DNA from: Nonomuraea basaltis
GTDB taxonomy: Bacteria; Actinomycetota; Actinomycetes; Streptosporangiales; Streptosporangiaceae
Direction of reading: 5' to 3'
Length of the DNA: 64,000 bases
Assembly (NCBI RefSeq): GCF_005893125.1
Contig: NZ_VCJS01000033.1
Location: 1-64,000 of the forward strand
The notes beneath the pieces were generated by a model. That model was not told the origin of the DNA. It made no database searches and worked only from the letters and a program-made list of their open reading frames with translations. Numbering within the stretch: position 1 is the stretch's first letter; every line of letters starts with the position of its first letter. A program made the position numbers and the translations under genes. This document shows, piece by piece, positions 26,023 to 34,541 of this stretch.

Positions 26023-27060
26023 CTAGTACCGCACGGTGATGCGGCCGGTGACGGCGTCGACGGTGATCGTGCCGCCGTACGGGACGACCAGCTGTGGGTC
26101 GGTGTGCCCGATGTCCACGTTGAAGACGAGCGGAATATCCGGGTTGTATTCGGCGAAAGCCCGCAGCACGGCATCGCGCTGGCCGGTGATGAACGCGGCT
26201 CTCTGATCCGGCGAGAGCGGGTTGTCCAGCGCCCACGCTTTGGGCCGCCCAATGATCGCGGCGCCGAACCGCTGAAGCAGACCACGCTCGCCCATGCACA
26301 TCAGCACGCGATACACGTAGGTGGCGTCGGGGAGTTCCTCGGAGGTCTCCAGGAAGAGCACGCAGCCGTCGTAGGCGGCGGGATTCTCGATGTGGTTGCC
26401 GGCGCGCAGGTTCGAGTCGATGACCTCCAGGCAGCCACCCCATGACGGGCCGGTCACGGGACGGCGCGGGCCGTGCCATTGCCAGCCTCCGCCGGAAATC
26501 ATGTCCGGCTCGCTCTCCAGTAACGCCGGATTCCTCCAGTCCCGGTCGACGTCGGTGTATGCCTGGGCGGGGCGCAGGTCGTACTCGTCATGGGTGAACA
26601 GGGCGGCCCGTACCGCCTCGGCGGCCTGCGGATTCATCGCGCCGCCACGACCGAAGACCGTCATGATCGTGCCGCCGTAGTACGACACGATGCCGAGGTT
26701 CCACAGGTAGTTGCACAGGTTGGTGTTGTCGCTGATGCCGAAGAACGGCTTCGGATCGGCGCGGAGGATGTCCGGGTCGAGGTGACGCAGCACCTTGATC
26801 TGGTCTTCGCCTCCGATGGAGGTGAGGATGGCCCTGATCGCCGGATCGGCGAACGCGGCGTTGACGTCGGCGGCCCGAGCGGCCGGCGACGACCCGAGCT
26901 CACGGGTGGTCGGGTACTCGACCGGCACGAGTCCGAAGTCCTCCCGGAGGCGGGAGAGGCCCAGCTCGTACGGCGCGGGGAAGATCGCGGGCAGTGCCGT
27001 GCCCGGTGACAGGATGGCCACGTGTTCACCGGGCTTCGGCTTGTCGGGGTACGCCGGCAT
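26023..27060 (-). CDS. S66-family peptidase (LD-carboxypeptidase / MccF-like)
   Basis: 345 residues from ATG 27060 (MPAYPDKPKPGEHVAI), the usual family start; a GTG at 27090 would add ten residues. The nucleophile Ser lies in FFGISDNTNLCNYL, the Glu in CVLFLETSEE, and the His in FNVDIGHTDPQ. GGCLEVIDSNLRAGNHIE is typical of the MccF-like branch that cleaves acyl-adenylate antibiotics or muropeptides. No signal peptide is visible, so it works in the cytoplasm. It is monocistronic and divergent from the histidine kinase gene. Confidence 0.88.
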   Translation of the reverse strand: MPAYPDKPKPGEHVAILSPGTALPAIFPAPYELGLSRLREDFGLVPVEYPTTRELGSSPAARAADVNAAFADPAIRAILTSIGGEDQIKVLRHLDPDILRADPKPFFGISDNTNLCNYLWNLGIVSYYGGTIMTVFGRGGAMNPQAAEAVRAALFTHDEYDLRPAQAYTDVDRDWRNPALLESEPDMISGGGWQWHGPRRPVTGPSWGGCLEVIDSNLRAGNHIENPAAYDGCVLFLETSEELPDATYVYRVLMCMGERGLLQRFGAAIIGRPKAWALDNPLSPDQRAAFITGQRDAVLRAFAEYNPDIPLVFNVDIGHTDPQLVVPYGGTITVDAVTGRITVRY

Positions 27061-27200
27061 GCGGAGCAAGCTACCGGAGGGCGGTGCCACCGGCTACGGC
27101 TTTTCGTCTCGGCCTACAACGCACGGAGGACACACACCTTCAGGCGAAGGCCGATCGTGAAACCACGCGAGGTTCCCATGCCCAGGCGCACAATGGTCGG

Positions 27201-28589
27201 GTGCACAAGCTGATCATCCTGCTCGCGGTCGTGCTCGCCGCGGCGTCAACCGTGGCCTTACTGGGCACCGAATTCGTGGTGACGAAGGTCCCGGTACTGC
27301 TCATGGGATATGCGGCGGGGGCCGCTGCGGTGACGTGCGGTCTGTGGGCGAGGGCGCGGTGGCCGGACAGCGCGGTGGGATCGTGGCTGGCCTGGAGCGG
27401 CGTGATGTGGCTGGCCAGCGGGATCAGCTATGCGGGCGGGACCACGGCTGTCGCTCTGGGCGCCGCGGCGGCGGCCTTTCAACATGGGCTGCTCGGACAC
27501 GTGATGGTCGTGCTTCCGCACGGCCGCGTGGACGCGTCGGCCATGCGCGGGGTGGTGGCGCTCGCCTACGTGGTGCCCTTCCTTTCCGGCGCCATGTGGG
27601 TGGCGTACGGAGAGTTGCCCGGTGGGGGATGTCTCTGCCTGCCCCAGGCGATCGGCTGGGAAGGGGCAGAGGTGCCGCTGGCCCTGATCGGCGTGGCGAT
27701 CATCGCCGGATATGCGGTCGCCCTGTCGGCGGGGGTATGCGTGCGCTGGGCCCGGCTGCCGCGGCGGGAACGCAGTGCGGCCCTCACGTTCTCCGGGCTG
27801 GTGCTCATGCTGCTGGTGCTGGCACATGAGGGAGGCAAACTGGCGCAGGCCGGCGGACTCGCGGTCTACTTCACCGGCGGACTGGTGGACAGCCTGGTCG
27901 TGCTGGGTTTCATCGTCTGGCCGCTCGCCTATCGCGTCGTGCTCGGCCGCAGGGAGGCGGCGCGCCGGATGGCCGAGCTCCTCGACGCGGGCGATGAGGC
28001 CAGGCGCCGTATCGAGCGGGACATCCATGACGGCGCCCAGCAGCGGCTGGTCAACGTACAGCTGTTGCTGGGGCTGGCACGTGACGAGCCGGCCCGTCTC
28101 GGTCAGGCGGTCGCCGAGCTGGGCCAGGCCTTGGAGGAACTACGCGAGCTGGCGCGCGGCGCATTCCCCGCGGTGCTGGCCGAGGCCGGGCTGGGCCCCG
28201 CGCTCGGCTCGCTGGCCGAGCGGGCCGCCCTCCCCGTCCGGGTGCGAACCGATCTGCCCGTACGGCTGGCGCCGCAGGCTGAGCGCACCGCGTACTTCGT
28301 GGCCGCGGAGGCGCTGGCCAACGCCGCCAGGCACGCCCGCGCATCGGCCGTGGAGATCACTGCTGTGCTCGGAAAGGGCCTGTTGACCGTGGACGTGACC
28401 GATGACGGATGCGGTGGCGCCGTCCTCGAAGGCGGCCTGCGCGGTCTGGCCGACAGGGTGGCGGCGTGCGGGGGAACTTTCTCACTGCACAGCCCGCCTG
28501 GGGCCGGAACCACAGTGCGAGCTGTGTTACCCGCGCAAATAGTGGAGGACGGCCAGGACCCGTCGGTTGTCGGCGGCACTGTCCGTTAG
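27201..28589 (+). CDS. NarL-type sensor histidine kinase
   Basis: 462 residues from GTG 27201; six or more membrane helices fill residues 1-245, without a recognisable sensor domain. The HisKA_3 box is RRRIERDIHDGAQQRLVN with the phospho-accepting His; the ATPase has EALANAARHARA (N-box) and DVTDDGCGG (G1). The GTG lies 7 bases after a CACAAT -10-like hexamer, so leaderless initiation is possible. Its 3' end overlaps that of the response regulator gene on the other strand by 63 bp. Confidence 0.9.
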   Translation: MHKLIILLAVVLAAASTVALLGTEFVVTKVPVLLMGYAAGAAAVTCGLWARARWPDSAVGSWLAWSGVMWLASGISYAGGTTAVALGAAAAAFQHGLLGHVMVVLPHGRVDASAMRGVVALAYVVPFLSGAMWVAYGELPGGGCLCLPQAIGWEGAEVPLALIGVAIIAGYAVALSAGVCVRWARLPRRERSAALTFSGLVLMLLVLAHEGGKLAQAGGLAVYFTGGLVDSLVVLGFIVWPLAYRVVLGRREAARRMAELLDAGDEARRRIERDIHDGAQQRLVNVQLLLGLARDEPARLGQAVAELGQALEELRELARGAFPAVLAEAGLGPALGSLAERAALPVRVRTDLPVRLAPQAERTAYFVAAEALANAARHARASAVEITAVLGKGLLTVDVTDDGCGGAVLEGGLRGLADRVAACGGTFSLHSPPGAGTTVRAVLPAQIVEDGQDPSVVGGTVR

Positions 28590-29177
28590 GCCGAGCTTTC
28601 CGAAAACGCCGCGAACGTAGCCTTCGACCGTCTTCTGTGTGAGGCCGAGCAGGTCGGCGATGCCCTGGTTCGATCTGCCCTCCGCGACGAGGGCGAGCAC
28701 TTCCCGCTCGCGTGGGCTGAGGCGGCCCAGCGGGCCCGGCTCACGGGGCCGGGACACCAGCTGCGAGACCACGGCGGGGTCGAGTACCGTCTGTCCCGCC
28801 GCCACGCGGCGCAGCGCGTCGGCCAGTTCGTCCGGTGCCCCGACCCGGTCCTTCAGCAGGTAGCCCGTCCGGCAAGGGGAACGGCCGAAAAGCTCTCCCG
28901 CGTGGTGGGTCTCCACGTGGTTGGACAGGAGCAGCACCGCGACGGACGGATGCTCGCGGCGCAGCCGTATGGCCAGCTCCAGGCCCTCGACCGTATAGGT
29001 GGGCGGCATGCGGATGTCCACGACCGCCACCTCGGGCGGATCGGCTCGAACCAGTCGTGCCAGCGTCTGTCCGTCGCCGGCCAGGCCGGTGACGGTGAAC
29101 CCCGCGCGTTCCAGAAGAGCGGCCAGGCTCTCGCGGAACAATGCGGAGTCGTCGGCGATCATCACCTGCACGGTCAC
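28527..29177 (-). CDS. NarL/LuxR-family response regulator
   Basis: 216 residues from GTG 29177, overlapping the CPBP gene stop as GTGA; ATG 29162 is an internal alternative. The receiver has the acidic pocket IADDSALFRESL, phospho-acceptor Asp in VVDIRMPPTY and Lys in YLLKDR. The C-terminal LuxR HTH is LSPREREVLALVAEGRSNQG and TQKTVEGYVRGVFGKLGL. The obvious partner is the histidine kinase encoded convergently. It is cotranscribed with the CPBP protease gene, a plausible effector. Confidence 0.92.
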   Translation of the reverse strand: MTVQVMIADDSALFRESLAALLERAGFTVTGLAGDGQTLARLVRADPPEVAVVDIRMPPTYTVEGLELAIRLRREHPSVAVLLLSNHVETHHAGELFGRSPCRTGYLLKDRVGAPDELADALRRVAAGQTVLDPAVVSQLVSRPREPGPLGRLSPREREVLALVAEGRSNQGIADLLGLTQKTVEGYVRGVFGKLGLTDSAADNRRVLAVLHYLRG

Positions 29178-30049
29178 ACGATAGCCGCGGCAGTCTTCCG
29201 GCGCGGTGGCCGCGCCCGGCCCGCTCGTACGGCCATGAAGAGGAGGACCGCTCCTGCGGCCGCGGCGACCAGGATGAGGACGAGCCCGGACTCCGGATCG
29301 CCGGGGCCGCCGGTCCACAGCTGCGGGCCGCTGACATGCCCGCGCAACAAGGGGGTCTCGCTGATGGCGCCGGCACCGGTCGATCCCGCTCCGAACACCG
29401 AACTCTGGAACAGGTTCCAGCCGGTGTGGATGCCGATGGGCAGCCATAGTGAGCGGGTCAGCAGGAAGCCGCCGCCGAGCACGAGCCCGCCCGCCACGGT
29501 GATGCCGACGAGCGTCATGGCCGTGGCGTTGGCGTTGGGGGCATGGATGAGCCCGAAGACGGCGGCGCTGAGCGCGAGCGCCCACCAGGAGCCTATGGCC
29601 TTCTCCGGCAGCCGCAGCAGCACACCGCGGAAGGCCCACTCCTCCCAGAAGGCGACGCACAGGGCGAGCAACGTCATGGTGACGAGCGAACCGACGTCCA
29701 CCGTGACCGCCGAGACGGTGTACCAGCCCGCCACGGCCATGATCCCGAACACCGCCGCCTGCACTCCTGCGCCGACCGCGAAACCGCCCAAAAGGTGGCG
29801 GACCACATTCTTGGCCGGGAAGCCGAGGCCTGCGAGCGACTCGCCCTCCATGCGCCGCGCCAGCGGAACGGTGATCAGCGCCGCCACCACTCCCGCCAGG
29901 CCCAGCAGCAGCCCCAGGGCCGGGGTGAGGTTGCCGGGGCCGATCTGGAAGGCCGCTGCCAGGACGGCTTGAAGGACGAAGAAGACAGCCAGCACCACGA
30001 CCAGCAGGGTGAACGCCTGAGGCAGCGGATGGCCGAGGAGTTTGCGCAT
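29174..30049 (-). CDS. CPBP-family intramembrane metalloprotease (CAAX protease-like)
   Basis: 291 residues from ATG 30049 (GGAG seven bases upstream). About eight membrane helices. The family motifs are present: CVAFWEEWAFRGVLL (EExxxR), FGLIHAPNA (H) and LPIGIHTGWN (H). Family members cleave within membranes or act in bacteriocin self-immunity and stress signalling. It precedes and overlaps the response regulator, so the two are coexpressed. Confidence 0.9.
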   Translation of the reverse strand: MRKLLGHPLPQAFTLLVVVLAVFFVLQAVLAAAFQIGPGNLTPALGLLLGLAGVVAALITVPLARRMEGESLAGLGFPAKNVVRHLLGGFAVGAGVQAAVFGIMAVAGWYTVSAVTVDVGSLVTMTLLALCVAFWEEWAFRGVLLRLPEKAIGSWWALALSAAVFGLIHAPNANATAMTLVGITVAGGLVLGGGFLLTRSLWLPIGIHTGWNLFQSSVFGAGSTGAGAISETPLLRGHVSGPQLWTGGPGDPESGLVLILVAAAAGAVLLFMAVRAGRARPPRRKTAAAIV

Positions 30050-30307
30050 GAGCGAGCTCCGATCAGTAGGGGGTGGCTCGATACTCCGGCACGGTTCTCC
30101 CACTGTTCAAGATCCGTATTTGCCTCAAGGGATAACCCTGGGATGGGTTCTCCGCTCCTCAGTCCTGGAAATGACGTGTTCTCGCAAGTGCGCTCCCGGA
30201 GCGGGGGCTGCCGTCAGCCCACCGCTCGCCCGTGCCTCGGGCCCGGTCGGGCGATCATCTGTCCGCTGACCGACGCCCTTCCTCGCTGATCCGAAAGACG
30301 CACGAGC

Positions 30308-31582
30308 TCAGGGCGCCTGCTGTGGCGCCATCCGCTCTGTAGGAAGATCCCGCAGTTGGCGCAGGGGAGTGGCCAGCAGGATCAGCCCGCTGAGCGCGAA
30401 AATGCCCAGCATGACCCATAGTGCGGCCCGGACGCTGAACGCGCTGGCCAGTGTCCCGGCCAGGACTGCACCGAGCGGGATCGCGCCGAAGTTGATCACC
30501 TGGATGCTGGTGCTCACTCTGCCCATCAACTCGGTGGGCACGTAGCTTTGCATGAAGCCCGAGAAGATCACATTCCCCGCGACAACGCCTGCGATCATCA
30601 CGATGCTCGCCACGACGAACGGCACCAGCAGCAGCCCGCGATCAGTACACGCGATGAGCAGACCAGTCGGCGCAAGCCCCGCCTTACCGATCAGTACAGC
30701 CCGCGAGCTGCCCAGCCGCGCCGCCATCGGCCGGGCGGCGAGGGCGCCGAGGACGCCGCCCAGGCTGGTTGCCGCGAGCAACATGCCGGTTACGCCGGCG
30801 CTCAGCCCGATGTCCTCTACCAGGAAGACCACCAGGAGTGACTGGTAGCCGGTCAGGGCCAGATTCGCGACGCAGCCGTAGAGCATGTTGCCCCGCAGCA
30901 GCGGGTCATTCAAGACCGTCCGCAGCCCCTCGTGGATCTCGCTGCGAAGCCGTCGCCGTGGACGGCGCTCGACGACCTCCTTGCGCTTGATGCCCAGCAG
31001 GCAGACGGCCGACACTGCGAAGCTCGCGGCGTCGGCCAGGAGACCACCGGCCGCCGAGAAGAGCTGGGCGATCAGTCCGGCCATGCCGGGTCCCGCCAGG
31101 TTCGCCACCTGCTCACTGCCCTGCAATTTGGCGTTGGCCTCCAGCAGGTCCGGCCCGTCGACCAAGGACGGCAGGTAGGCGCGGTAGGCGGTCGCGAAAA
31201 ACACCTTCGCTGCTCCGGCGACGAGAGCGACCCCGACGAGCTGGACGATCGTCAGCAGGCCCAGGACAGCCGTGATCGGCACACTGATGAAGGCCGCAAC
31301 CGACACGTAGTCAGCGACCAGCATCACCTTGCGGCGGGAAAGCCGATCTACCCAGGCGCCTGCGGGTAAGCCGATGAGCAGCCACGGCAACCATGCGGCG
31401 GCGGCCAGGACACTGACCGCGAACGGCGGAGCGTGCAGCACGGTCACCGCGACCAGGGGTAGAGCGACGCCGGTGACGGCACTGCCCAGACTGCTGGCAC
31501 TTTCGCCGATCCACAGCAGCCGGAAATCCCGCTGGCGAAGGAGCCCGAACGGGGACGGTCGGGCGCTTTGAGAAACGGTCAT
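30308..31582 (-). CDS. MFS transporter (enterobactin-exporter EntS/DHA3-like)
   Basis: 424 residues, twelve predicted helices. The opening RQRDFRLLWIGESASSLGSA and the loop DRLSRRKVMLVADYVS are typical of the DHA3/EntS-like drug or siderophore exporters; PLRQLRDLP ends the protein. ATG 31582 overlaps the stop of the ArsR-type regulator (ATGA), so the pump is coupled to its likely repressor. The substrate is unknown. The 258 bases between its stop and the CPBP gene hold no evident gene. Confidence 0.9.
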   Translation of the reverse strand: MTVSQSARPSPFGLLRQRDFRLLWIGESASSLGSAVTGVALPLVAVTVLHAPPFAVSVLAAAAWLPWLLIGLPAGAWVDRLSRRKVMLVADYVSVAAFISVPITAVLGLLTIVQLVGVALVAGAAKVFFATAYRAYLPSLVDGPDLLEANAKLQGSEQVANLAGPGMAGLIAQLFSAAGGLLADAASFAVSAVCLLGIKRKEVVERRPRRRLRSEIHEGLRTVLNDPLLRGNMLYGCVANLALTGYQSLLVVFLVEDIGLSAGVTGMLLAATSLGGVLGALAARPMAARLGSSRAVLIGKAGLAPTGLLIACTDRGLLLVPFVVASIVMIAGVVAGNVIFSGFMQSYVPTELMGRVSTSIQVINFGAIPLGAVLAGTLASAFSVRAALWVMLGIFALSGLILLATPLRQLRDLPTERMAPQQAP

Positions 31583-32151
31583 GGCTGGGCGGGCACTGCC
31601 CGGGCGAAGGCGAATACGGTGTCGCGTTCCCTGCCGTCGTCGGGAAGCTCTCGCTCGGCCCACCGGTTCGTCACGGCCCTGATCTCGGCGGCGAACTGGG
31701 CCAGCTCGTCGTCGGTCACGCGTAGCCAGGTCTCGGTAGAGAAGGGGCCGTGTGGCCAAGATTCCTGAACGGACTGCGGTTGGTCCGCCCAGCGGCGGAC
31801 GTGGCCCGTCTGCCGCTCCAGGTTGATCGATTCGAGAGCCCGGGCGATCGCGTCGCCCGCGGCGTCCTGGGCGAAGTCGGTAGAGGACCAGCACAGACTC
31901 TGCGATGTCCGGCGCCACCACCGTTCGCGCCTATCTTTGGCCAGCTCTGGCGCCTCCTCTATCAGGTTTGCGCCGGCCAGGGCGCGGAGGTGGTGGCTGA
32001 CGTTGCCTACAGCCTCTCCCGTGCGCTGGCTGAGCAGGCTCGCCGTGGCCGGACCGTACAGTTTCAGCAAGTCGAGCAAGCGTCGGCGCAGCGGATGCGC
32101 CATGGCGGCGAGCACACGCGAGTCGGTGATCGAAGGCGATTTGTCGGGCAT
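31579..32151 (-). CDS. ArsR-like winged-helix regulator of the MFS pump
   Basis: 190 residues from ATG 32151 (MPDKSPSITDSRVLAAMAHP). The winged helix covers about residues 10-90 (HPLRRRLLDLLKLYGPATAS, GNVSHHLRALAGANLIEE). The C-terminal half resembles the ligand-binding region of the ArsR group that controls MFS genes. It is the first gene of the pair, and a long inverted repeat lies 15 bp upstream of its start, predicting autorepression relieved by the pump substrate. Confidence 0.88.
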   Translation of the reverse strand: MPDKSPSITDSRVLAAMAHPLRRRLLDLLKLYGPATASLLSQRTGEAVGNVSHHLRALAGANLIEEAPELAKDRRERWWRRTSQSLCWSSTDFAQDAAGDAIARALESINLERQTGHVRRWADQPQSVQESWPHGPFSTETWLRVTDDELAQFAAEIRAVTNRWAERELPDDGRERDTVFAFARAVPAQP

Positions 32152-32165
32152 AGCGTGCACTCTAA

Positions 32166-32201
32166 ATACACAAGAGCAATTGTGCAATGACTCTTGTGTA
32201 T
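32166..32201. promoter_or_regulatory. 11-bp perfect inverted-repeat operator
   Basis: ATACACAAGAG (32166-32176) and CTCTTGTGTAT (32191-32201) are perfect inverted repeats separated by 14 bp, just upstream of the ArsR-like gene. An inner CAATTG lies in the spacer. The placement fits a dimer-binding operator over the promoter. Confidence 0.75.
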
Positions 32202-32337
32202 CTTGCGTGATCTTTCTGGACGTCGCCGTTCCGGACCGTGCGCTCCTGCGGGTCCGGCCGTGGGCCCTGTATCACGTCGCACGAGCTCCGATGGACTGCG
32301 GACGGAGAACGTCCGGAATGGGGTCTACGGTGGCGAC

Positions 32338-32694
32338 ATGACCGACAGTGATCACTGGTGGGAGCCGCCCCTGGCCGGTACCGAGGCCGAGCACCTCGTC
32401 GGTACGCTCGACCGCCTGCGCACAACCTTCCGCTGGAAGACCGACGACCTCGATGCGGGCGGGCTGCAGGCCCGCATCGGCGCCTCCTCGCTGACGCTGG
32501 GCGGCCTGCTCAAGCACCTCGCGCGTGCCGAAGAGCAGATGTTCAGCACCAAACTCAGCGGCGCGCTGCGGCACACCGGGCATGCCGACCGTGGACGGGC
32601 TGGTCGGCGAGGACCCTCCGGCTGGATGGCACGCAACGTCCAACCGACCACGCCTGCGCAGCTGACCGGCGTACCGGCAAACGAGGGGTCGTAG
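32338..32694 (+). pseudogene. DinB-family (mycothiol-transferase-like) protein, C-terminally broken
   Basis: From ATG 32338 the first ~85 residues match DinB/DUF664 (LVGTLDRLRTTFRWKTDDLD, LTLGGLLKHLARAEEQMFS). After LSGALRHTG the family pattern stops and the frame ends after 118 residues, against ~165-180 for intact proteins. It is divergent from the ArsR-like gene. It is probably a truncated gene at the edge of a decayed region. Confidence 0.6.
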
Positions 32695-32731
32695 GACGCG
32701 ACCGTCAGCGTCGTCCGCAGGCAGTCGACTA

Positions 32732-33151
32732 GTGAAGCGTCTGTGCCAGTTCGGCCGCCTTCGTCGTGACAACCGAAACATCGGTGACATCGTGTACTTC
32801 CGCGGACAGGTTCCGAAACACCTGCTGCGCTTCCTCGAACGCATTCCACTGCGCGTCGTCGGTCGCACCACCCGGCTCACCGCGCAGGCCGCGGCCAAGA
32901 TCGCCACTCTGCTGACCCCTGCAGACGACGGACACTCGTGGCCGGCGACGCTGCCCCCCGGATGGGCGGGGAGCCCGTACGGCCAGCGCGGACCCCTGAC
33001 CTACACCCGGGTCCAACCCGACCTGGTCGTGGAAGTCCTGATCGACACCGCCACGGACCTGGGCAAACATCGGCATCCCGTTCGCTACCTACGCCCACGC
33101 GCCGACCTTGACCCTGCGCACGTGGTCGAGGGGCACGACGCCGCGGCGTAG
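32732..33151 (+). pseudogene. C-terminal remnant of an ATP-dependent DNA ligase-like protein
   Basis: The segment LRVVGRTTRLTAQAAAKIA followed by SWPATLPPGWAG, LTYTRVQPDLVVEV and KHRHPVRYLRPRADLDP resembles the OB-fold C-terminus of actinobacterial ATP-dependent DNA ligases. The nucleotidyltransferase domain with the Lys motif is absent. No promoter or ribosome binding site was found. It follows the broken DinB gene directly. Confidence 0.55.
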
Positions 33152-33639
33152 TCATCGAGGTGGGGTCAGCGCGCGGCGGGCACCAGCTCCGACAATGCGC
33201 GAATGAGCCCGCGGTGACCCGGCTGACGAACCCGCGAGTTCCCCACCCGGCCGGCTGACACCCACGGTGATCTGCTGCCACCAGTCCGACCAAGCCGAGC
33301 AGACCTCGCCAGCGACCGCGTGGCCCGCCAGCGCACCCTTCTCCGAATGCGTCCCACTTCATACAGGCGCGACGCATGAGGCACACGCTGGAACGACCTG
33401 ACCCGGTCCACCAGGCCGAACACCGTCAACCGAGACCTCGGTAGTCTCCGTCCTGCAAGCGACAAGACCACCAATTGAGCGACGTGAAGAAGTGGCTCCA
33501 TCTTCATGATCAACAACCTTCCTGGGGAGACCCCCGAGGGCGCCTCAGCGCCTGACAGAGGCGATCAATCTCCACCCACCAGTCCAGCAAGGCCGGAAAC
33601 GGCGCTCCACGGCTCACACGAGGCCGCTCGGCGCCCACC
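33152..33639. other. Non-coding or decayed stretch
   Basis: About 490 bases with no ORF that resembles a known family on either strand and no convincing regulatory signal. It lies between the ligase remnant and a repeat-containing ORF and looks like decayed sequence. Confidence 0.45.
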
Positions 33640-33654
33640 GTGCCGGACCGGATC

Positions 33655-33924
33655 ATGACCGAGCCCGAAGAGATCTTCCAACGCGAGGTGCTGCGCCGTC
33701 ACCAACTCCCCGACGCGCCGCTCGTCGGCGCGACAGAGCCCGAAGAGCTCTTCCAGCAGGAGCTGCGCGACCAGCACCGCCAGCCCGGCGGCCGTACCCT
33801 TGCCGACCTTGCCGACCCGGCCGACCCGGCCGACCCGGCCGACCCGGCCGACGCGCAAGCCGTCGCCGCTGACCGTGCCTGGCTGACCACCATGATGGCC
33901 AGGCGCACCGCCGACGGCGGGTGA
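33655..33924 (+). CDS. Short acidic ORF with internal repeats, unknown
   Basis: 89 residues from ATG 33655. Two related 20-residue units begin TEPEEIFQREVLRRHQLP and TEPEELFQQELRDQHRQP; then comes an Asp-Pro-Ala tract encoded by a 9-bp repeat. No ribosome binding site is obvious and no family is recognised. It may be a fragment of a larger mobile-element protein. The reading could be spurious. Confidence 0.3.
   Translation: MTEPEEIFQREVLRRHQLPDAPLVGATEPEELFQQELRDQHRQPGGRTLADLADPADPADPADPADAQAVAADRAWLTTMMARRTADGG
33802..33855. repeat. Six 9-bp tandem repeats
   Basis: Units of GCCGACCCG (four perfect, first and last altered) run from 33802 to 33855. In the plus frame they encode Ala-Asp-Pro repeats; unit number changes would keep the frame. 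Confidence 0.75.
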
Positions 33925-34064
33925 CACCGATCCCAGTAGTGCGGCGGCCAGCGACCGCCCGCAACTTTTGTGGCAGCCCAACTCCGACCAAGGCAACTCG
34001 TAGGTGCCCCTGGGACGTCGCCTCCACGGCCACACAACCCGGGCATCCTCCCCGTGATCAACCC

Positions 34065-34508
34065 TCAGTTGCCTGATAAGAGCTTCGCCACAGGCTCTTC
34101 GGGGGCCTTCAACTGGGCCAGGGTCTGGGTCAACGTGAGCCACGCATTCAAGCGAATCCAAAACCGCCAGCGTGGCCCGCCCAGCACTGTGGCCATCTGC
34201 CCGGCCAGCTCCAGCACCTGCGCGCACTGCTCTGACCGCGGGCGCTCCGACAGGATCACCCCGAGCTGAACGAACAGGTAGTCGCCGATGAGCGTCCGCG
34301 CTGGCCCCGCGAACGTGGCCAGGTAGCGGCCGGCGTCATCTGCCAACCCCCGCACCTCATCCTCAAGCCGTGCGAACTGCCGCGCCTGCTCGGCCCGGAG
34401 CTTCTCCCGTACCTCCCTACTCGCCTCGGCCGGCAGCTCGGCCCCCGCCGCCGTGGCCGTCAGCCCGACAACGGCCACCCGGGCGAGCAGGTCCCGCCGG
34501 GCTCGCAC
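34065..34508 (-). CDS. Helical protein of unknown function, possibly 5'-truncated
   Basis: 147 residues from GTG 34508 (RARRDLLARVAVVGLTA...). Predicted mostly alpha-helical with charged stretches (REVREKLRAEQARQFARLED) and a Trp-rich C-terminus. The frame can be read further upstream without a start codon (YRLVLEAV before the GTG), so the true N-terminus may be lost where the type VII gene begins on the other strand. GGAGG sits two bases before the GTG. Family not recognised. Confidence 0.4.
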   Translation of the reverse strand: MRARRDLLARVAVVGLTATAAGAELPAEASREVREKLRAEQARQFARLEDEVRGLADDAGRYLATFAGPARTLIGDYLFVQLGVILSERPRSEQCAQVLELAGQMATVLGGPRWRFWIRLNAWLTLTQTLAQLKAPEEPVAKLLSGN

Positions 34509-34527
34509 CGCCTCCAGGACTAATCGG

Positions 34528-34533
34528 TATAGT
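34528..34533 (+). promoter_or_regulatory. Candidate -10 for a leaderless type VII substrate gene
   Basis: TATAGT (34528-34533) ends 8 bases before ATG 34542 and no ribosome binding site is present, so leaderless translation from 34542 is likely. ATG 34536 is also possible. The complementary strand reads TATACC, which could serve the divergent gene. Confidence 0.45.
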
Positions 34534-34541
34534 TGATGACC

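Noticed and set aside
33802..33855. Possible short-repeat array of a mobile element
   Set aside because: Simple 9-bp tandem repeat inside an open frame; no flanking inverted repeats or target duplication seen.
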